From: Psoroptes ovis
Lineage: Eukaryota > Arthropoda > Arachnida > Sarcoptiformes > Psoroptidae
Length of the DNA: 64,000 bases
Assembly: GCA_002943765.1 (NCBI GenBank)
Contig: PQWQ01000011.1
Location: 248,001-312,000 of the forward strand
Direction of reading: 5' to 3'
In this document: positions 35,444 through 46,707 of the stretch, in pieces
Position numbering within the stretch: position 1 is the stretch's first letter
How the letters are laid out: the number at the start of each line of letters is the position of its first letter
The notes under the pieces: model-generated
Databases searched by the model: none
Told to the model about the DNA's origin: nothing
Seen by the model: only the letters and a program-made list of their open reading frames with translations
Position numbers and translations under genes: made by a program

Positions 35444-38365
35444 TTATTTGATCGTATGATTGACATAATATGAGCCATTTAACTCGAATATGAATGAATT
35501 ATGGTGCGATAATTCATTCAAGGAAAACGAGTCCATTGCCGTTTTAAGATATACACGGTGAATGTTCAAATCTCCATCTCGATTTTCTAGCGACCATACT
35601 TTTCCAACCACCTTCACCTGTCCATCTTGTCTTGAAAAACTAACGGCCTCCATAAAATCGGTTCTTGTATTCGAAATTGTATTCAAAACGGCGCGAGCAA
35701 TGTTGTGACATAACTTGAAAGGATGATATTTTGCCGGTATTTCCATATCTGTCCCTTCTGTCGCTTGATCCTCTTCATCGGCTAAGAACACCTGCAATGT
35801 TTGGTTTTTTTTAGACACTGAGAAGGGGAGATTCAGGTAGTTTCTCGACGTGCTTAGAAGCTGTTTCAAGAATGAATGTTTACGTTCATATTTCTCCGTG
35901 CTATATCTTCGCAGTGGACCATAATATTCAATCATTTTTGCATAGTGTACCATGAAATGAATTTTAGGGATCATGAGTTTGTTTTTTACACATTCTCTGG
36001 TTAAATCTAAAGATGCCAATTTCAGTTCTTCGATATTTGACGAGTCTAATAAATATGAAGATGATAAAAAAATGAATTTTCGCAATGAGATATATAGATC
36101 AAATTCGTTGCGATTATTCATGATCTTTTCCGTAAACATTTCGATGAATCGAGTTGCAAATTCTAACTTTTGCATTCCTTTTCCTCGGACTCGAACCTTT
36201 TTCAGATCTATACGAATCGGCCCGTTAACCATTTTAATGGAGTTGAGTCTTGTTTTCATTTCATCGTCGTTAAAGTGTTTTCTCATCTTTTTTATCGTGT
36301 GTGTCATTATTTCGGCAATAGCACCTATTAAAATTTATCATCTCATTATCGGATTGACACATTTTTACCAGAAACATACCTTCTGCCAAATCGTGAAACC
36401 AATCCGGTGGTGAAATACGATAAGGATTGATTTGCAATGAGTGAAAAGCAGATTCATCTTTGATTCCAAAAAGGCTTCTTAAGTTTTCGTCAGCTTTCAC
36501 TTGTGCCAACTCAAGTAAATAATTATCATAATCCTTGTATATGCATAGATACGGGGGATCTAAGAGAGCAAAGGTCTCATCAAAGTTTTGGTCCAGCAAA
36601 AATTGCCTATCTTTCCCGCAGTACCTGCACTTGAATGCCCGTCCGAAAGACCGTTGGAAACCTAATAGTTCAGCTATTGCATAATTATCGCCTAGAATAT
36701 AGAATTCAAACAAAAATTATGTACAAAATTATACACATTAAGCAGAATCACATACCCAAAATATGCGAAAGGCGAACTGGAATTTTAATATTTTTGTAAT
36801 CAATACCTTTCCTCATTAATTCTTGTATGTCATCTGTCACTGGTTTCATTAAATCTCGCAATGACATTCCAGACTCTTTCAGATCTATAGAACGCCATAT
36901 CATTAAGAGATTGATGTATTTAAGTTTGGTCTTCATGATCGGATAATTATCTATATCTAAGTATAATACATAAATTTTATTTTTGATTTTCGCTTCTTGA
37001 AGGGGATTCGTCATCACAAATTCATCCCCATATATAATTAGTCGTAGAGATCTCGCGAGTTCATTTTCAAAAACATATTTAGAGACGCTTTGCTGGTCTT
37101 CGTTAAGTATGATTCGCACCAGTTCATCGTCTAAAATGTAATTTTTAAGAATATGCTTGATTGGTATGTAAAAATAATTTTTGCGTATTCTTTCGAAGTT
37201 ACACTTTACTGGTGCAATATAACTCGACATCTCTTCGGTGTATCTACGTTGATAATACTTCGATTCCAAAAATTCTAGTAGTTTTTGTGACAAAACTGAT
37301 TCTGGTATCAATCTCTTGAAAATAGGCTCTAACAGCTCAATACATGCCTTCAATGTGACATTATTATTCGCTCTTGTTTTGATTATGGTCTCGGCGCATA
37401 TTTGGAATGTTTCATATTCTTCTTGAGATAATACTTCTTTAACATTAGACAAGAATGGACACGGATCATTCTGCATAATTTCTTCATCACCAGAATACAC
37501 TTCAATGTTTGAGACAATAGATTCTAAACTTTCATTTTCCCATTCTTCCGTGGGAATTTGTTGCTCTGACTCTGATTCATCTGCAGGAATTTGTTGCTCT
37601 GACGCTGATTCTTCTGCAGGAATTTGTTGCTCTGACTCTGATTCATCTGCAGGAATTTGTTGCTCTGACGCTGATTCATCTGCAGGAATTTGTTGCTCTG
37701 ACGCTGATTCTTCTGCAGGAATTTGTTGCTCTGACTCTGATTCATCTGCAGGAATTTGTTGCTCTGACGCTGATTCTTCCGCAGGAATTTGTTGCTCTGA
37801 CGCTGATTCTTCCATAGGAATTTGTTGTTCTGACTCTGATTCATCCGCAGGAATTCGTTGTTCTGGCACTGAAGCTTCAGGATGTTTTTCTGAAATATGT
37901 GTCATCATTGGTACACGACTTTTGAATGTTTTTCCGCAACATCTGACCGATGAACATTGATTATCTCTTAATTGCACATACAATTTCATGACTGGATGAT
38001 TGTAATCGAATTTCCTTTTTGGCTGACTTGTTCCCAAAATTTGACGCAAATTGTATGCTTGATGCAATTTCTCGTCCGAAATATCGGGATATTTTTTGAA
38101 TATTTCGGACATTTTTTTCAGTATGAGATCAAATTTACTAGTATCAATTTTGAACGTACCATAGGTTTCATGTATACTGCTAAACTTAATGACCATAGCA
38201 TTAAATGGATTTATAAGCCCATCATCCATATTTCCTTGCTTTATTTGGGAATACATATTTTCTAAAGCTTGTTTAGCTGTTCTTACGGCATTATTCTCTG
38301 AAAATTTAAAAAGTTAATATAAAGATTTTTTAATAATTCAAAATAAGCTTACTTCCAGTAGACAT
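35444..38365 (-). CDS. Transposase-like protein with C2H2 finger and 11-residue repeats
   Basis: Exons (minus order): 38365-38353 (13 nt), 38297-36756, 36691-36380, 36324-35444, giving 915 aa with an intact frame. Residues 119-142 form a C2H2-like finger (CSSVRCCGKTF...HISEKH). Residues about 150-259 are ten tandem 11-mers of the form EQQIPADESES. The C-terminal half has CRYCGKDR and GIKDESAFHSLQ followed by PPDWFHDLAEGMF, corresponding to the zinc-ligand and MHDLLEGV-type block seen in a large set of transposon-derived arthropod and cnidarian proteins that look distantly like Tnp2/CACTA-type transposases. That relation is from memory of the motif layout. A full frame with splice sites argues for an active element gene or a domesticated one. 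It is transcribed divergently from the envelope-like gene. Confidence 0.6.
37540..37869. repeat. 33-bp tandem repeat, about ten copies, inside the transposase-like gene
   Basis: Ten units of 33 bp each encode EQQIPADESES-like 11-mers on the minus strand, with Asp/Glu and Glu/Ala alternations between copies. Near-identity of neighbouring units suggests recent expansion. Because the unit is a multiple of three, the opposite strand is also open (37505-37960), which I treat as a by-product. Confidence 0.9.
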
Positions 38366-38867
38366 TTTCGAAGAATGATGATTCAATAAGATTTCCAAAA
38401 AATTTTAACAATTTGAACAAGAATAATGATTTTAGAAAATGAATAGTTGCAACTCTGAATTAGAAATTCGGTATGTTGAAAATATAAATAATTTCATCGA
38501 AATTTCTTCCAGTATAAATACTTGGCAGAAAAAATCGTTTTTATTACCAAACGACTATGCAATTTGATGCTGTTTTTATGAGGCATGATTGTGAAAAATT
38601 CCAGAAATTGTCAAAGGTCAATCAATGCCTGTGAAACAGATCAATAATGAACAGTGACGATTGCGATTTCTTCATATTGATGATTGTGAAAAATTCCAGA
38701 AATTGTCAAAGGTCAATCAATTTCATCCGTTGAATATCATACAAAGATCAATCGCTATAAAAACATCATCTCAAAGTCCTAGCCATCATCATTCTAATTT
38801 TGTGATAAAGTGATTCACATAAAATTTTAATTTGTTCAAGTCAAGTTATTTATTTTTTATAAGCAAG
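38366..38867. promoter_or_regulatory. Divergent promoter with 42-bp direct repeats
   Basis: This 500-bp interval separates the transposase-like (-) and envelope-like (+) genes. An identical 42-bp segment, beginning ATGATTGTGAAAAATTCC, occurs at 38585-38626 and 38680-38721 (95-bp offset). TATAAAAA at 38756-38763 lies about 110 bp before the plus-strand ATG and is a plausible TATA box; another TATAAATA occurs at about 38513. The direct repeats are placed like paired regulatory sites upstream of the TATA, but could equally be a simple local duplication. Confidence 0.45.
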
Positions 38868-40481
38868 ATGTGCCAAAGTGAATTTTCAACAAAAATACAT
38901 AAAAAAGTAGAAAATTTTCATATTGTCCAAGTCAAGCCCAGAATGGTTTTCTCAACTTTCAAATTAGTTTCTTTGATGATGATATTGACATCGCTTCTTG
39001 AGGCAGCATATGGCAAATACGATATATCAACTACAGATCCAATAGTCTGGCAGCGTACTAGACATACAATCGCTAAGGACTTGACCAACACCTATTATAT
39101 TATGCATATAATGAGTCCTTGCGATATAATTACTGCTGAGTATTTAGTCTACAAATGTAAAAGAAATTATGAACGATTGGTAATGAATCCTATTATGAAT
39201 AATTGCGTCAAAACTAATGCATCATTCGAAAATATAATCAAACAAATAGTAGATGACAGAAGAAAAAGAAGCGTTGAAACAATATTACAAGGCGCTAAGT
39301 ATTTGTTTGATAATCACGACAAAATTATTCACATAGGACAAAGTTTTATTGGCTTCCTCACTAATTGGACATTTCATCGAAAAATTGGTGATTTAAATAC
39401 AAACCAAATCAAACAAAGTGAGGGCCTAAATAGACTAATTAGAAATCAAGAGCTACTCTTGAAGCAGCTGAATAATACAATAATGGAAATTATGACAGCT
39501 CAAAAAAAAGCTCATCCTGATGCACAGTTTCGAGAAAGGTCATCAACATCCATAATGGAGGCTCGATTATTGATAGTCAACCAAAATTTGATGAAATTCT
39601 TCGCTATAGCAAAAGAATCCCATGTCCCGGTCGAATTGACTTTATTATTTCCTCAATTGGCCGGTCCCGATGATAATTACGAACAATGGAGTTTCAGAAG
39701 CTGCATGATAACTTCACAATCTTATTTGGTATTAGAATTTGTAGAACCAGAAATTTACAAAGATCTGGTAATATTTGAAAGTCACCCATTTTTATTGTAT
39801 CAAAACAAGGGTGACAAGCTTTGTACATTTGAATATAATGGGCCACCATTCATGGTTTATAATGAGCAAAAAGACTGTGTTAAAAGGTTGCGAATACATC
39901 CAAATAATAAGCTACCTTCACAGAGTTTTTTGGTCAACAAACCAGAAGATTGTGATAAAAGTAAGCCAATGAAGAATTTATGGGCCAAGAAAGGTTGTGA
40001 AGAAAACGAAATTCTGGATAGAGACGAATTACAGTTGCACTTCAATGATGACTACGTGTTTCTGTATTGTGTCAACCAGAGTTTAATGGTAGATAATGTC
40101 ACAATTATTTGTGAAAATAAGATCTACAAGTTGCCCATAATGAAAGAATTCAGAGTAGGGGATTATCATCATACGGCCGAGCATCGTCATCGATTCGGGG
40201 GCCATTCTTTTGCTATGTACAACAATAAATTAATAAGCGAAAATCTCCTTGGAGGATTCGAGAATTATATCTCAAGCGGTAAAAGTTTGGATATTCTGCT
40301 TGAAGACATCGAACAAATCCAAGGAAATCAAAGATTGGTTGGTTATTGTGTATCAACATTATTTTGGCTGATTTCTTTACCGATTATTGGAATAATAATT
40401 ATTTTATTAATTTGTGGGCTATTGTCAAAAAGAAAAAAACTCAAATTATTGAAAGAATTCATTGAAATGGCCGAAATCTGA
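38868..40481 (+). CDS. Orphan envelope/F-like fusion glycoprotein
   Basis: An intact single-exon frame; 537 aa from ATG 38868, or 512 aa from ATG 38943, where the signal peptide proper begins (VSLMMILTSLLEAAYG). A furin-type site RRKRS lies about 90 residues after the signal (about 131-135). It is followed by a moderately hydrophobic segment and a heptad-like helix (SEGLNRLIRNQELLLKQLNN), then a Cys-containing ectodomain with N-glycosylation sites. A membrane span (about 494-517) and a basic 20-residue tail end the protein. Short leading subunit, furin site, fusion-peptide-like stretch and coiled coil match class I viral fusion proteins, most like the Env of gypsy-type errantiviruses and baculovirus F. 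No gag or pol is found nearby, so it is either a captured env or part of a non-retroviral mobile element. No frame damage is seen. Confidence 0.55.
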   Translation: MCQSEFSTKIHKKVENFHIVQVKPRMVFSTFKLVSLMMILTSLLEAAYGKYDISTTDPIVWQRTRHTIAKDLTNTYYIMHIMSPCDIITAEYLVYKCKRNYERLVMNPIMNNCVKTNASFENIIKQIVDDRRKRSVETILQGAKYLFDNHDKIIHIGQSFIGFLTNWTFHRKIGDLNTNQIKQSEGLNRLIRNQELLLKQLNNTIMEIMTAQKKAHPDAQFRERSSTSIMEARLLIVNQNLMKFFAIAKESHVPVELTLLFPQLAGPDDNYEQWSFRSCMITSQSYLVLEFVEPEIYKDLVIFESHPFLLYQNKGDKLCTFEYNGPPFMVYNEQKDCVKRLRIHPNNKLPSQSFLVNKPEDCDKSKPMKNLWAKKGCEENEILDRDELQLHFNDDYVFLYCVNQSLMVDNVTIICENKIYKLPIMKEFRVGDYHHTAEHRHRFGGHSFAMYNNKLISENLLGGFENYISSGKSLDILLEDIEQIQGNQRLVGYCVSTLFWLISLPIIGIIIILLICGLLSKRKKLKLLKEFIEMAEI

Positions 40482-41311
40482 AAATAGAATTGGTTTGTTA
40501 TCATTCAAATTTTTTTAAAAAATTATCATTTTAATTAAATAATTAATCATTTTGAAATTAAATCTTTTTGATAAAATACTTTATTTGATGCGAATCTTAC
40601 ATCGTTTTCTCATTTAAGATGCACACATCAATGCCAGCGAATATAAACCCTTATAATTTATATGATTAATCGATTAAATTATTCAAATAATCATAAATCA
40701 CAAAAAATTAATTTGAAAATTATTAATTTTTTCAAATTCAAAAATTTGACTCAATTGAGTTATCCTCAATAGGTAGAAATAGTGCTTTTTGAATTTCGCC
40801 CCCACATTTTGGGGGAAAAATGCTGAAATTTTTTTCGCGCGTACGAATTTTAAAAAATTTCAACTTGTCGACGCCTCATTTTGTGGTAGGACGTAAGAAA
40901 AAAAAATTTGCCTATGCTTCTCCAACATGTCAATCCATCCCTAAACTCCTGAGTGTACATTGTATTTGAATTTTGTATTAAATAAATGTAAACAAATAAA
41001 AATATATTCAATGTTTTCATGGATACAATCACCAATCAATCAAAATTTGTCCTTCATCCAATATTTGTATTACCATCAAATTGCATCACCCGCCCAGTCG
41101 TTTTTGATTATTGTTAACAAATGAAACGTTGATTGTTGTCTTGCGCTTGTCGAGCATCAATTAAATTGCTTTTACAACATTTTTCAACCCAAATTTGATC
41201 ATCGTCATCATCACAATAAACAACTAAATTGATATATTCATAAACATTTCCGTGTTTTTTGTGGTGTCATAGTCGTGTAGACATCGATTATTCAATTCAA
41301 AAAAAATTATA
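40482..41311. other. Intergenic with two short inverted repeats
   Basis: Between the envelope-like and DUF2828 genes. A GC-richer patch at about 40797-40905 holds CCCCCACATTTTGGGGG (small hairpin, about 40800-40816) and an 11-bp inverted repeat TGAAATTTTTT / AAAAAATTTCA (40824-40834 and 40852-40862). No open frame; possibly a remnant of a small transposon marking the right edge of the accessory island. Confidence 0.35.
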
Positions 41312-43384
41312 ATGGCCTTAACATTAACCGAAAATTATTCCTTAACATATGACTCAAGTAACGATGCGCGCTTAGATTTTTTCTTCCATGTTGTTGAAGG
41401 TTCAAGTCCATCAAGAACGGTAGAAATTTTGGAAAAATCATGGGAACAATCACCATTGGATACTATGAAATTGATAATCAATTGTCGTGATATACGTGGT
41501 GGAAAAGGTATACGGCCACAATCATTGATTTGTTTGAAATGGCTTTATGATCATCAGTTTGATAATCTCATGCTTAATTTGCCAATTCTTAAAAAATTCG
41601 GATGTTGGAAAGATTATCTTAATATATTGATGATTGCATTATTCCATGAACTACCACATGATGTTGATACAATACAAAGAAATAAGAGATTGTAAGTAAT
41701 TATTATATTCATTTGAATCGATGAATTAATTTTTAGTTTTGAATGATTCTCCAAAAATAGTCTCTATACCCATATAAATCGCTTTGATACCAAAGTTATT
41801 CGATCATTTCCGAAAGAAAAACGCCGTGAATTAGAATTGATACCATCTGTCTGTCTACAAGTTGAACGTAGATATATTCTAGATAAAAATGAGGATTTCG
41901 AAGAAGATTATTCGAAAATTGAAAAAGTTTGTCAAATAATCAATGATCGTAACCTGGAAGATGGCAAAAAAATTGCATATAAATCAGTGAAAAAATTATT
42001 TCCAAAAGTGAATATGGATCAAGTACATTATAAATTCCGAACGAATAAAGCAAAACTGAAAAAATTGAATGAATTTAGGCGGATTTATTTCGAAAAAAAG
42101 TATGAAGAGGATGAGAAATTCCGCGCAATTTATGATAAAATTGTGGATATTTTTGTTGAGCAATTGGTTAATGATTATGATAATTTCAAAGAAAATAAAT
42201 CAAATGAATTATCTTTAGCAAGCAAATGGCTCCCTAATAAACGTCGATATTTTGATAAATATACATTCGTATTGAAACCAATTGCCAAAAAATTTTTTAA
42301 AGCTAAACCTGAAGCATTGATTGGCGTCACCAAAGATTCTGATGGCAAACAAGTGCGTTTATTTTCGAAAATTTGCACTGAAATGCGCAGAAAACTTAAT
42401 GTTCCTGAATTACCTATGTCATCGAAATCATGGAATCATGTCGATTATAAATGTGTACCATCAGTAGCAATGTTAAGATATCGCGATGCCTTCATTCGTA
42501 ATGATACAGAAAGATTCAAAGAATTCATAGAAAATAAATCATTAAAAGCTGGTGCTGTGAATCCTGCCGAACTAGTTAATGAAGTATTCAAAGCATTAAA
42601 TCTTGATGTCAATCTCATGTTACAATATTTACCGGAAAAGATTGACGATGATAAAATGATAGCTCTTAAATCTATTGATAATCAATGGAAATCATTAGTT
42701 GATGATTTGCGTCAAAAAGGATCTTTAATGAATTCAAATACATTGGCTATATGCGATATTAGTGGTTCTATGTGTGATTCACGACAAAAAATTCGACCTA
42801 TCCATGGTGCTCTTGGATTATCACTGTTTCTTACTGAAATTGCCGATGATATTTGGAATGGACGTATAATAACATTTTCCAAAACTCCTTCATTCCATAA
42901 GATTGATATGACAAAATCTTTAGTTTATCGTTGTAAAGATTTATTGGGCTCTGATTGTGGCATAAATACGGATTTGAACAAAGTATTCACTTTGATATTG
43001 GAACATGCCATTGAAAATAAATTACCCGAAGATAAAATGCCAAAAATATTGTTCATATTCACTGATATGGAATTTGATTGTGCTGTGATGGAAAAAACAA
43101 ATTTCGAATATTTTAAAACGCAATATGATGCAGCTGGTTATGAAACACCGTTTGTCATTTTCTGGAATTTGAAAGGTGATAAGACATCTCGTTCAACACC
43201 GGTGCGTTGTGATGAAAATGGTGTTATTTTGTTATCAGGTTTTTCAGCACAAACATTTCAATTTCTATTCAAAGTTGAGAATCTTTTCGAATTAAGCCCG
43301 CTGGCAATGTTGCTGCGAATAATTAATGATCCTCGATATGATTGTGTAAAAGTGATTGACAACAAACAAGAGCCGCAAATATAA
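41312..43384 (+). CDS. DUF2828 family protein with vWA-like domain
   Basis: Exons 41312-41691 and 41761-43384 give 667 aa. The N-terminus (YDSSNDARLDFFFHVV, then SPLDTMKLIINCRDIRGGKG) and the C-terminal half (LAICDISGSM, a DxSGS MIDAS-like metal site; ALGLSLFLTEIADDIWNGRIITFS) are typical of DUF2828 proteins, which combine an alpha-helical region with a von Willebrand A fold and are remotely like TROVE/Ro proteins. Known members are, as I recall, mainly in plants, slime moulds, fungi and giant viruses, so an animal copy is unusual. The molecular role is unknown. The gene has an ordinary 69-bp intron and codon use like its neighbours, so it is a resident gene. It is convergent with PSMD13, 116 bp away. 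Confidence 0.82.
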
Positions 43385-43500
43385 ATCTGTTTCATTTTTT
43401 GAAAAAATTAAATAAAAAGTTTTGGGTTTTTCTTGTTTTACTTTGTACAATTTTATTATTTTCTTTAGAAAATTTTGAATTGTTAATAAGTTGAATTAAA

Positions 43501-44684
43501 TCATGCAATTATATCTTGAGCTTTATTCTCTAATAATCTTGAAAAATCATTGATATCTTTTATCCATTTATCTAAACGATCACGCATACCGCGAATTTGA
43601 TTTTTGTTCAACACACGCGGCTGCACCCAAGTGATCGTTACTTTTTGTTCAACTTCATCAATATGTCCTTTGATCAGGCCTTTGGATAATGCTTTCATGA
43701 CCATAAGTTCAACATCATCTTTGGTGCAATCGGTTGCAGAAGCAATTTTTTCAAACGATAAGACAGCGTTTGGAGAAGCGAATGCCATCTCCATTAAACA
43801 CAAAAGACAAATTTTTTTACGCATTTCAGTCTCATGAACAACAAGATCTGGCTGTGTTTGCCATTTCGGTCTTAATTCATTGAATTTGATCATGTTACCA
43901 GAATTGAATGCGAACAATAATTCACGCATATATTCATGTTCTGGTTTTAGTTTTTTCAAAATCGGATGAAGTAATAATTCACCAAAATTGAAAATATCTT
44001 GTCCAAGTATAGCGGCTAATGATAATGTAAATGCACGCTGAGCAAGTACTTCATCATTTTCATGTATTTCAATGCCGGCCGTACTGCAGCATCCAAGATA
44101 TCGGAGAGCATTACGATAATATTCAGCATGATCGCCAATTTTTTGATAGTAATCCGATGCTAATTGATAGAAACGTGCGTGTACAGTTGTAATACCGTAT
44201 TCATTGTCTATTTTTTGATCAATATCTTCAATGATTTCTTTTGTGCCTTTGAAATCATTCACTTCGAGCTTAATTTGTCCACACAATATTTCGCATAAAA
44301 TAACAGCTAGGCTATCATTTTTTACTTTTTCTAAATAAACATCAAGAATTGAATTGGACTTCAAAAGAGAATTGAAACACAATACAAACCTTTAATTTTT
44401 TGAAGAAATTCAAGTTTTTCTTCGTGATTGGATATTTCTTTTACCACAAATGCAACAATTTCAACCAATGATAGACATTTTATTTTTGTTTCAAAATCAG
44501 AAATAAAATTTTCATAAATTTCAATCAAATTTCTTGGCTGTTCTTTGTGAATAAATTCCAATAATTTAATTGTCAATTGATGCCATAATTTTTTATTGTA
44601 TAATTCATCCATCGATATCCAATATGCAGCATTGGTAGATTGTTGCTGCTGTTTTGCAATATAATCAATGACTTTTTGCGACAT
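43501..44684 (-). CDS. PSMD13: 26S proteasome regulatory subunit Rpn9 / PSMD13
   Basis: Exons (minus order): 44684-44390 and 44330-43501, giving 374 aa (human 376). Rpn9 is a PCI-domain subunit of the lid of the 19S regulatory particle and helps assemble the lid. Clear landmarks are ELYNKKLWHQLTIKLLEF near the N-terminus, YENFISDFETK, SVHARFY-type TTVHARFYQLASDYYQKIGD, FNFGELLLHPIL, LLCLMEMAF, and the PCI end VELMVMKALSKGLIKGHIDE with TWVQPRVL. The intron is 59 bp. A nearer acceptor at 44359 would put a stop in frame, so the acceptor ending at 44331 was chosen; it restores KEKVKNDSLAVILCE, matching the family. Confidence 0.95.
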
Positions 44685-44875
44685 TTTCGAAAAATCTTCA
44701 GAAGTTTAATCTTTAAGAAACGATTCTTGATGTCAAATAATAAAATAATTCACGCCGATTGTTTATTTTTGAATTGCTGTGTCACGCAAAAATTTGCTTT
44801 TCAATTAAAAAAAAAAGAAAAATTCAAAAAGGACGTATGCGAGAAATTTCCCGGGAATTATTAAGAAAAAATTAA

Positions 44876-46707
44876 TTAAATTTTCTTTTTATTAAATTTA
44901 ATCAATTTCCTCTTGAATATCTTTGAAAATTTTTTTTGACTATTATTTCCATCGTTACTTTGATCATTTTCAGTGATAGCATTCAGTTGTGGACGAACTT
45001 TCTTTAACAAAAAATTCCTTTTCATTTTCATTGGTTTTGTAAGGTTTTGTTGTTGTTGTTGTTGATTTTCGTCTGATTGGTCAATTACAATTTCCTCCGA
45101 AGATTGTTCTTTCGCTGATTTATCTGATGATTCTTCATCATATGACTGAAATGATAATGATTTTGATAATTCATCATAAGTATGAACATTTGCGATATCC
45201 TTATTTTCATTTGAATAAGAACCTATTGTTGATGTAGTTGCTGCTGAAAATGATTTCATAATTTTATCAAATCTTTTCAAACGTTCCAAATAATTATAAT
45301 AATCATATTCTCTTTCTTTGATTATGATTGATTTGCGTAAAACTTTGCGGCGTACGATCGTACCGATATCATTTAGATTGAATCGTTTGTTGTCATCGGT
45401 ATTCAATAAGCACAATGGATATTGCATTCCGGGTGTAAATTTTGGTCCGATCATTTCGTTTTTAGTTGCTGATGATGTCACATATTGTAGATATTCTGTA
45501 TCTTCAATTTCAACAAAATATGGTGAATGAAATATGAATCTACCTTGCCAAACAATATTGATACGATGTTCTCCTTGGAAAAGGGGTATGTATGTGACTA
45601 ATAATTGATTTTGATTATGATTACTATTACTAATTTCATAGAATAAAGGTATTTTCAAATTATGCACTTTCATTGACTTTAATTTAATAGCAGCTTTCAT
45701 CGATAGATATTGTACATTTTCAATTGAACGATAATATTCATGTGGATTATCATTATTATTACCACTGTTGTTTGTAGACAATTGAATATTTTCCAAACAA
45801 TAGGATTGATATGGTCCAATAATTTCAATAAACAATGATAATGATTTTATTGTTTTCAATATATTTTCAACATTATCATTGTTGTATGTGGGATATAATA
45901 TAGAAAATTTGGTTCGTCGACTTTGTACACCTAATCTTATGCCCATACCTTTAATTTGACAATTATTGAAGTAATTTTCATGTAATTCAATGTAATTATC
46001 TTCATCATTATGATGGCCACGGTCATTACTACTAATTTGTTTCGAATGTACTAATTTCATAATATCATTCAATAAATGAATTAATTTTGTTTCATTTTGA
46101 CATTCATAAATCTCATTAGCATTTAAATCCTAGAAATAAAAATGTTAAGAAAGTAAAATTCCGAGTAAAAATAAATTTACAAAAATAAGAATGTACTGTA
46201 CAATTTTAATTCGCAGATTATTTTGCAGTAAACAAAGCGCTAAATTGAGATTATTGAAATGATCATTCGCATCAAGTAAATCATAACGTGGACAACATCC
46301 AGGTCTGACTATTTCACATAATGTACACAATCTAATGCCATTACGCCAATCAATATTGAAATTTTTCGGTGCCATTGATTCGGGCAATTTGTTTCGTAAC
46401 AATTTCATAAGGTCATTCTGTTGACTTTGTCTAATCAGTAAATCTTAATAAAATAAAAAAATGAGATGATTTAAATAAAAATCATTAAAAGCAATCGATA
46501 CTTACAAGTTTTCAATTTGAAAATTAATAAATTTAATAATGAATTTGAATACCATCGATTAAAATTTTTCAAGATTACAAGTATTGTACGTTTCAATGAC
46601 CGTTGTATCATTGAAATTATCATACGTAACAAATATAATATTGTGATTTGTAAATCTAGAATTAATTCAGATGTTTCAATTTGTTTCGAATAATTATGTG
46701 GATCCAT
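44876..46707 (-). CDS. Reduced filamin-like protein (CH domain plus filamin repeat)
   Basis: Exons (minus order): 46707-46506, 46443-46181 (or -46202), 46129-44876, giving about 572 aa. Exon 2 encodes the core of a calponin-homology domain (FNIDWRNGIRLCTLCEIVRP...CPRYDLLDANDHFNNLNLAL), the form found in filamins. Exon 3 begins the end of that domain, then shows one filamin-type Ig repeat: GMGIRLGVQSRRTKFSI ... LFIEIIGPYQS ... VTYIPLFQGEHRINIVWQG ... SPYFVEIED, interrupted by an Asn-rich insert. The Ser/Gln/Lys-rich tail is not recognised. CH domains bind actin and filamin repeats dock membrane proteins, so a cytoskeletal linker is likely; true filamins have two CH domains and many repeats. 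Exon 2 has two in-frame donors (after 46202 GTACAG, after 46181 GTAAAT). The N-terminal exon is hydrophobic and unusual. Confidence 0.62.

Noticed and set aside
37505..37960. Open frame antisense to the transposase-like gene, repeats of GICCSDSDSSA type
   Set aside because: It exists only because the 33-bp repeat is a multiple of three; no independent start, splice or family evidence.
31449..40905. Terminal inverted repeats enclosing the whole accessory island
   Set aside because: Compared the GC-rich patches at both ends; only a short TGAGGA/ACTC similarity, below what would define an element end.
44331..44389. Nearer acceptor at 44359 for PSMD13 exon 2
   Set aside because: Using it introduces an immediate stop; the acceptor at 44331 restores the conserved family sequence.
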